Shown one piece after another: positions 57,964 through 64,000 of a DNA stretch of 64,000 nucleotides. The notes under the pieces were generated by a model that worked only from the letters and a program-made list of their open reading frames with translations, was not told the origin of the DNA and did no database searches. The DNA is from Allantophomopsis cytisporea (Eukaryota; Ascomycota; Leotiomycetes; Phacidiales; Phacidiaceae). Position 1 is the first letter of the stretch, and every line of letters starts with the position of its first letter. A program made the position numbers and the translations under genes. The stretch lies in the NCBI GenBank assembly GCA_024752435.1, contig CP103035.1, forward strand, positions 1,364,001 to 1,428,000, in the 5' to 3' direction.

Positions 57964-59649
57964 ATGTCTTCATCTTCATCTTCTGGAAGACAGGAAGATG
58001 GCGCCCACCAACAACAACAACACCATGACCCGAATCCACCGACAATAGCTGCTTTCTCACCTGTCACCTTGTCCAATGCTTCCTCAGCCAGCAAGCATCG
58101 ATCGACGATCCTCGTACACCAAAAATCACCTCTACTCATAGCAACCCCACCGCAAGTTACAAGGGCGTTGGCATACTCGCATCCCTTCCTTTTACCACTG
58201 AACAAACTCGCCGGCCTTCTGACTTGGACGAGCGGCGATCCTTGGGAAAGTTTCTTGCTCGTCGCAGGCTTCTGGGCGATTACCTTATACGGAGATGTAG
58301 CAGTACGATACGCAGGGCCTATAGTGATCGTGGCAGGATTGATAGTGGCTATGTACACACGACGATACTCGCCGCTCTCCTCAACTGGCTGGACGGGAGA
58401 GAAACAAAGGCCCCGCCACAGACGGGAGGATTCTGAGATCACAGACACCAAGCACCAAAAGACACTCGATGAGATAGTCGAGACATTGAAGGTCTTCACC
58501 TCACGCTGCAACGTCCTTCTCGACCCATGGCTCCAACTGACCGATTTCCTATCCACCCAACGCACTGCAACCTCAGCAACAACGCGGCCAGCACTGACGA
58601 CTCTCTTCATCCGCATTCTACTCGTCACTCCCCTCTGGATTGTTCTCGCTCTCCCATTCATTCACCTCATAACCACTAAGCGTGTCATTCTTGTCGCTGG
58701 TACCCTCTTCCTAACCTGGCACTCGCAGCCCAACCGCATCTCCCGCGCCATTCTCTGGCGTTCTGCCCTCATCCGTCAACTTAGTTCAGCACTAACAGGC
58801 CTACGTTTCACGGACGCGCTCACACCACCCGCACTTCCACCCCGCAATGCAGACGGCCGACCTCCCCTCCCGCCGCGTGGGAGAAGCGGCTATGCCCAGG
58901 CAGACCAGGCTGCGTCTTCAAGGATCAAGGCCGATGCTCCTGGTGTGAGATTTACCTTCATTTTATATGAGAATCAAAGACGTTGGATTGGCCTCGGCTG
59001 GACGTATAGTCTGTTCGCGTACGAGCGGGCCGCGTGGACGGATGAGCATTTGAATCCCGTGCCGGCAAAAGAAGACTTCGAGTTGCCGGAGGTAGAGGGC
59101 GGTGGTGTGAAGTGGCGATGGGTAGAAGGCAGCAAGTGGCTAGTCGAAGGAGCTGGCGAGAATGACGAGGGTGGAATCAACCCCAAAGCAGATAGTGATA
59201 CTGATGGGGGCTCCGGGTGGATATATTACGATAATAAGGTACGTTACAGTCAATTCATTCCACTTCCTACCCCACCGCATAAAGAAAACAGCTAACGTGT
59301 GGTTTCACAGTGGCAAAATGGGCAACGGGGCAAAGACTCCTGGGGAAAGTATACGCGTCGTCGTAAGTGGTATCGGGATGCAGAACTCGTGGAAACGGAT
59401 GGAGAGACGACGCCCACGCCCAAGGAGAAATTGGATGTTGATGCAGAGACTGCATCCTCAACAAGGATGCCATCGCCACCACCAGAGTATTCGGAAGCTA
59501 CGCTAGATGATGGAGCGAGTGGGAGTTCAGATCGTGAACCCATTCCGCCGTTTAGAAGGCTTAGTGATGCTGATGAGGAGGAAGATCCTGATATCATTAG
59601 GAGGAGTGGGGAGTGGATTGCTGATGAGGTTCGGATGGGGTTGGAATAG
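57964..59649 (+). CDS. Pex24/Pex30-family peroxin with dysferlin domains
   Basis: These reticulon-like peroxins act at ER-peroxisome contact sites and control peroxisome number and size. There are two exons: 57964-59238 and 59311-59649, with a 72-bp intron; 537 residues. The N-terminus is Ser/Gln-rich. The membrane region has paired hydrophobic stretches at ~90-125 (WESFLLVAGFWAITLYGDVA, GPIVIVAGLIVAMY) and ~215-250 (LFIRILLVTPLWIVLALPFI). The DysFN block is VRFTFILYENQRRWIGLGWT. The DysFC block is completed across the intron (WIYYDNKWQNGQRGKDSWGK then YTRRRKWYRDAEL). The acidic, Pro-rich tail is probably disordered. Confidence 0.93.
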
Positions 59650-60872
59650 TGTATTGTTAATGCTTTAATGATATTGTTGCCATTTGATCTGTGGAGTGTG
59701 ATTGTGGACTTTTGGAAGTCCGAACTGTGTGATCTTGCATACTTGTAGGTCATTTGACTCTCTTTACCTTCAGGCGTGTTCGGAAAGTCCACTGCCTTTC
59801 GAGATCCGTGTATGAGTCGGATATATGTAAGGAGCTTAATCTGGTTCTTACTGATGGGATATTGGTTTATGACATGATCTTACAGACAGAGACTATGTCA
59901 AATTTCTTCAACGCCATATAATTTTGCTCGGAACATCCTCATTTATTCTTGGCTTCGAAATATATTCAGCTAAGTACTGGGGAATACCCAAATTCTACTT
60001 GTTTGTACCGGTAGATCATAATCCAGATATAATGGGTAGATGCCTTATCACATATAAAGACTTATTTCCTAAATGATATCAGGAGTAGTGTCTATATCTC
60101 AGCAGATCATCATCGCTGATTGATCTGGTTGCACCAAGCTCACCGGTGCTAATCTCTACCTTATAATCTTACGTATTTGAGGCTGAGCGACCTTATCAGC
60201 CTTATCAGGTACTGTGTCTGGCTATAGATTTTGCAGGAACTATGAGATCTTTCGAAACCATCAGAACTATGGGCGAGTCCGAACATAATGTACTAATGTA
60301 TGTAGACGATAATGGGCGTAGCTCGCAGGCTTATCCAGCAACACTAGTCGTAACGATGGAAATACGCAGACGACGGACAACTACTATAGAACAAACTCAC
60401 ATACAAGCAATACAGATCTCATACAACTCTAAGTCGTTATGATCTACCTTGTTTATCTGTTTACAAATAGCCCGAACATGCACATACGATCGATCGTATA
60501 GGATTATGATAATTATACATACCAGATACAGCTCTAGTACTGTAGCCAATACAAAATTTCCATGATTTGCAGCGAAGAAAGGACATTGTCGCCGCCAGTT
60601 GACGCCCAAGGAGCAATTTATGGATGGCCCGTACTCCGCGTGTACCTTACTCATTCGTGATAGTCATTGAATTGAAGAGACCCTCGGTACAGGGGCTCTT
60701 TCGCGGCTTCTCCACAATCAAATTGACCGGTAAAGGTGGGATGTTGGTCCGAACTACCGGAACCCCGCAGAGCACAAAAGGCCCCCCGTGACCAGCCCTT
60801 AGCTGTCGACAAGCCCATTCTTCTTTCATCACATATTTTGTAGCATTGCTTGTCAAATCAAAAATATCAAGA
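59650..60872. other. Intergenic region
   Basis: 3' flank of the peroxin and promoter of the dehydrogenase. Short ORFs only; no repeat or RNA gene was recognised. Confidence 0.55.
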
Positions 60873-62721
60873 ATGCGTAGGGCGTTTACAAGAGGCCTTC
60901 CAGCTTTCACGCTGCGTCCTGTCAGCACCAGATTTGCTTCCCAGACTTTGAGAATGCCTTCTGCTGCTGAACACTCGAAGACGGCCGCGCGCCGCCTTCA
61001 TGCCACGGCTCAACACCTCAAGCCAGCTGTTGGTCTAGCTTCCACCGCTGAAAGCTATCCTCAAAATCACGAGAAGATTCAAGATGTCGAGGACACTCCA
61101 TATTTCATTGACAACAAATTCTTGAAGTCGGAATCCACTCAATTCATTGATCTTCATGATCCTGCTACGAATAACCTCGTTACCAGAGTTCCTCAGAGCA
61201 CTGATGCCGAGCTGAAGGCCGCTGTCGATAGTGCATCAAAGGCTTTCCCAGCATGGAGAGCTACTAGCATCATGGCGAGACAGCAGATTATGTTCAAGTT
61301 CACACAATTGGTGAGAGATAACTGGGACAGACTTGCTGCTAGTATTACCCTCGAGCAGGGTAAGACTTTCGCTGATGCACGTGGTGATGTTTTGAGAGGT
61401 CTTCAGGTTGCTGAGACAGCCTGTGGTATCACTACTCAGATCACTGGTGAAGTCCTTGAGGTTGCAAAGGATATGGAGACCAGGACTTACAGAGAGCCAT
61501 TGGGTGTGACTGCGGCCATCTGTCCTTTTAAGTAAGTTCCATACAATGCTCTTAATTATGCCATTTGAGCTTGAAGGATTGCTTTTCCACATCTGGCGAT
61601 TGATATTCTATCACATAGTATCATATATTTTGATGATTTGAGTTGCATATACTAACCATTCTCATAGCTTCCCAGCCATGATTCCATTGTGGTCTATCCC
61701 AATTGCTACCATCACTGGTAACACTCTTATCATCAAGCCATCTGAGCGTGATCCTGGAGCTGCTATCATTCTTGCGGAGTTAGCCCAGAAGGCAGGTTTC
61801 CCTGACGGAGTCATTAACATCGTTCACGGCACTGCAAAGACTGTTGACTTTTTACTTGACGAGCCAGAGATCAAAGCAATCAGTTTTGTTGGTTCCAACA
61901 GAGCTGGAGAGTACATCTACAGCCGAGCTAGTGCAAACGGAAAGAGATGTCAGGCAAACTTGGGTGCCAAGAACCACGCCGCAGTCCTCCCAGATTGCAA
62001 CAAGAATCACGCTTTGAATGCAATCGTCGGAGCTGCTTTTGGTGCTGCTGGTCAGAGATGTATGGCTTTGAGTACCCTGGTGATGGTAGGCGAAAGCAAG
62101 GAATGGCTTCCAGAGCTCGCCGAGCGTGCTAAGAAATTGAAGGTTGATGGAGGCTTCGAGGCCGGTGCCGATTTGGGTCCAGTTATTTCCCCACAGAGTA
62201 AGGAAAGAATTGAGGCTCTTATCGCCAGTGCCGAAGAAGAAGGCGCCACTGTTCTTTTAGATGGCCGTGGTTACAAGCCAGCCAAGTATCCTAACGGAAA
62301 CTGGGTTGGACCAACTATCATCACAAATGTCAAGCCTCACATGAAGTGCTACACCGAGGAGATATTCGGCCCAGTTCTCGTATGCTTGAACGTCGAGACA
62401 CTCGACGACGCTATTGATCTCATTAACGCCAACGAGTACGGAAATGGTGCGGCAGTGTTCACAAAATCAGGAGCTAGTGCTCAGAAGGTCCAGAAGAACT
62501 TGGAGGCGGGTCAGCTTGGTATCAACGTCCCAATTCCAGTTCCCATTCCAGTCTTCTCTTTCAGTGGAAACAAGAAGAGTATCGCTGGGGGTGGAGCCAG
62601 CAACTTCTACGGAAAGCCAGGACTTAACTTCTACACTCAGTACAAGACCGTTACCAGCTACTGGCCAGCATCAGATGCTACATCGAACAAGGCGGACGTT
62701 TCAATGCCAACTCACAGTTAA
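60873..62721 (+). CDS. mmsA: Methylmalonate-semialdehyde dehydrogenase (acylating), mitochondrial
   Basis: It converts methylmalonate and malonate semialdehydes to propionyl- and acetyl-CoA in valine, pyrimidine and inositol breakdown. There are two exons: 60873-61531 and 61668-62721, with a 136-bp intron; 570 residues. The first ~45 residues are Arg/Ser/Ala-rich without acids until AEH, a mitochondrial presequence. Landmarks are IDLHDPATNNLVTRVPQ, PLGVTAAICPFNFPAMIPLW spanning the intron, LIIKPSERDPGAA and ISFVGSNRAGEYIY. The catalytic Cys341 is in AAGQRCMALS, in the CoA-acylating ALDH6 class. It ends convergently with HMG-CoA lyase, 324 bp away. Confidence 0.96.
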
Positions 62722-63045
62722 ATTGGGAAACAGTACGAACAGGTTATCTGTGTCAGTATATAGGCATAGTATTACTTTAATTAAAAAGCGGGGAAATTTA
62801 CTATGATATCGAGGAATTCGTTTTCGTGACACCGAGGAAATACAGTCAGTTATGACCAAAGTAAAGGTTGTGGTAAACGAATATATGTTTTATATGGCAT
62901 GTTAAATTCTGGGCCCCAAGAACATCAGTACCAACAGCATCATCAGGCCGTAATTATTTTTGTTGATTTAGGAGCCAATGCTATGAGAATGAATAAAGAC
63001 ATTTGAAAAACAAATTTCCATGCAAAGTATGTAGTACATGTTCAT
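62722..63045. other. Convergent intergenic region
   Basis: A 324-bp 3' flank shared by the two branched-chain amino-acid genes. AT-rich, nothing else seen. Confidence 0.6.
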
Positions 63046-63942
63046 CTATACTGATCTCTTTCCCAGAATAGCCTTCCCCACACTACTCGCATTTCCCTTT
63101 CCGATCTCACTGGTAATCCACTGTCCGATATCTGTCACAGCATCCAGATCGACTCCCGTCTCCATGCCTAAGCTATCCAGAAAATATACCATGTCCTCCG
63201 TGGCCACATTCCCCGTTGCACCAGGGCTATAAGGACAACCTCCAAGTCCGCCAACACTGCTATCAAAAGTCCTTATTCCGTGTTCCAGTGATACGGCTGT
63301 ATTAACCAATGCCTGCCCATAAGTATCATGGAAATGCATAGCAATATCTTCGGTCCTAACCCCTGCAGCCACCATAGCTTGAAGAAGCTTAGAAGTGCGT
63401 GGTGCTGTTCCCATGCCCGTGGTATCACCCAGATCAATTTCATCGGCGCCCATTTCCAGGAGGGACGTTGCTATCTCAGCTACTTTGACGGGGTCGATAT
63501 CAGTGCCCTCGAATGGACAGCCAAGAACGACGGAAATGTAAGCTCGAACTCGGATTCCTGCCGCGCGAGCACCTTGAATAACGGGTTGAAATCGCTCCAG
63601 TGATTCTTCTATCGAACAATTCAGGTTCTTTTGCGAAAAGGATTCTGTTGCTGCAGCGAAGACTGAGATCTCGAACTTGGGTGGAGATGAAGTGACATTT
63701 TGAGGTCGGCCAGGTACAGCGTTTGGATCCATACTGGAAGTATTTGAGGCTGGTGCTTCATCCGATGTTGGTGAATCGGATTTCGTTGGTGGTGCTTGAT
63801 CTTGGGCAGAGTACTTGTGGAGTATAGACATTGCGTTGTCAAGGCCTTTCACGTTTGGAGCCAGGAATGAATATGTGATTGGATTGGGTGATGCAGGTCG
63901 GTTTTTGAGAAGGCTCTCTAGAATCTCTGCTGAGTTTGCCAT
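63046..63942 (-). CDS. Hydroxymethylglutaryl-CoA lyase (5' exon(s) beyond window)
   Basis: It splits HMG-CoA to acetoacetate and acetyl-CoA, the last step of leucine breakdown. Only the 298-residue last exon is present. Its first codon is an internal Met after a TCTAG acceptor, and the upstream intron runs off the right edge. The N-terminal GPRDGLQN signature is therefore outside. Seen here are SFLAPNVKGLDNAM, NLNCSIEESLERF, LGCPFEGT and MGADEIDLGDTTGMGT. HFHDTYGQALVNT has the metal-binding His pair, and GGLGGCPYSPGATGN the active-site Cys. Residues ~44-89 of this exon form a Pro/Ser-rich insertion absent from animal enzymes. A peroxisomal or mitochondrial signal cannot be judged; the C-terminus (KRSV) is not PTS1. 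Confidence 0.93.
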   Translation of the reverse strand: MANSAEILESLLKNRPASPNPITYSFLAPNVKGLDNAMSILHKYSAQDQAPPTKSDSPTSDEAPASNTSSMDPNAVPGRPQNVTSSPPKFEISVFAAATESFSQKNLNCSIEESLERFQPVIQGARAAGIRVRAYISVVLGCPFEGTDIDPVKVAEIATSLLEMGADEIDLGDTTGMGTAPRTSKLLQAMVAAGVRTEDIAMHFHDTYGQALVNTAVSLEHGIRTFDSSVGGLGGCPYSPGATGNVATEDMVYFLDSLGMETGVDLDAVTDIGQWITSEIGKGNASSVGKAILGKRSV

Positions 63943-64000
63943 CTAGAACAATCAGCTACTGAACCGAGATATCGTATCAATAGCTTGTTAAGATGTGATG

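Noticed and set aside
57515..58661. Two overlapping minus-strand ORFs of 181 and 241 codons
   Set aside because: The larger is antisense to the peroxin exon; the smaller lies mostly in its promoter and has no domain.

Overview
The window is nuclear DNA of a filamentous ascomycete. Genes carry one to three short introns (mostly 44-166 bp) with GTRNGT donors, CTRAC-like branch sites and YAG acceptors, and they alternate strands with no operons. Protein style, the moderately AT-rich intergenic DNA and the gene set suggest a Leotiomycete (Helotiales, Sclerotiniaceae-like). That placement is inference; no marker gene here proves it. I assembled 26 protein genes by joining exons by hand: 24 complete or near-complete, and two cut by the window edges. 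There is also one clear protein-kinase pseudogene. No tRNA, rRNA or CRISPR signal was seen.

Layout. 0-10 kb: a HAD glycerol-phosphatase-like gene (5' cut), mitochondrial malonyl-CoA:ACP transacylase, a carboxy-cis,cis-muconate cyclase-like beta-propeller lactonase, the ERV41 cargo receptor and a Mpv17/PMP22 membrane protein. 11-19 kb: a Gfo/Idh/MocA oxidoreductase behind a type III polyketide synthase (a possible two-gene secondary-metabolism unit), then an unrecognised 724-residue multipass membrane protein. 19-29 kb: gene-poor, with a Ulp1-like protein whose catalytic Cys is Gly, a small C2H2 zinc-finger ORF, a cyanovirin-N lectin and a 4-kb gap holding frameshifted coding-like sequence. 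29-47 kb: a DUF6699-like protein, a second Gfo/Idh/MocA oxidoreductase, TRAX, GH2 beta-mannosidase, a CIA30-domain protein, an E2 ubiquitin-conjugating enzyme, an AhpD-like protein and a PAP2 lipid phosphatase. 47-50 kb: an AT-rich island with the kinase pseudogene. 50-64 kb: allantoicase, a kelch protein, histidinol-phosphate aminotransferase, an acyl-CoA dehydrogenase, a dysferlin-domain peroxin, methylmalonate-semialdehyde dehydrogenase and HMG-CoA lyase (cut by the right edge).

Functionally this is mostly core metabolism: mitochondrial fatty-acid synthesis, purine and histidine metabolism, valine and leucine breakdown, ER-Golgi traffic and peroxisomes. A few accessory genes (polyketide synthase, lectin, Ulp1-like, kinase remnant) sit in or beside AT-rich gaps. 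Two promoters carry textbook regulatory sites: a TCGG-N6-CCGA site (UaY/Ppr1 type) before allantoicase, and a TGACTCA site (CPC1/Gcn4 type) before the histidine-biosynthesis gene. The most unusual observations are the Cys-to-Gly Ulp1-like protein, a 5-nt terminal exon in the lectin gene, an 18-nt microexon in TRAX and a stop-free 54-nt intron in the Mpv17 gene.
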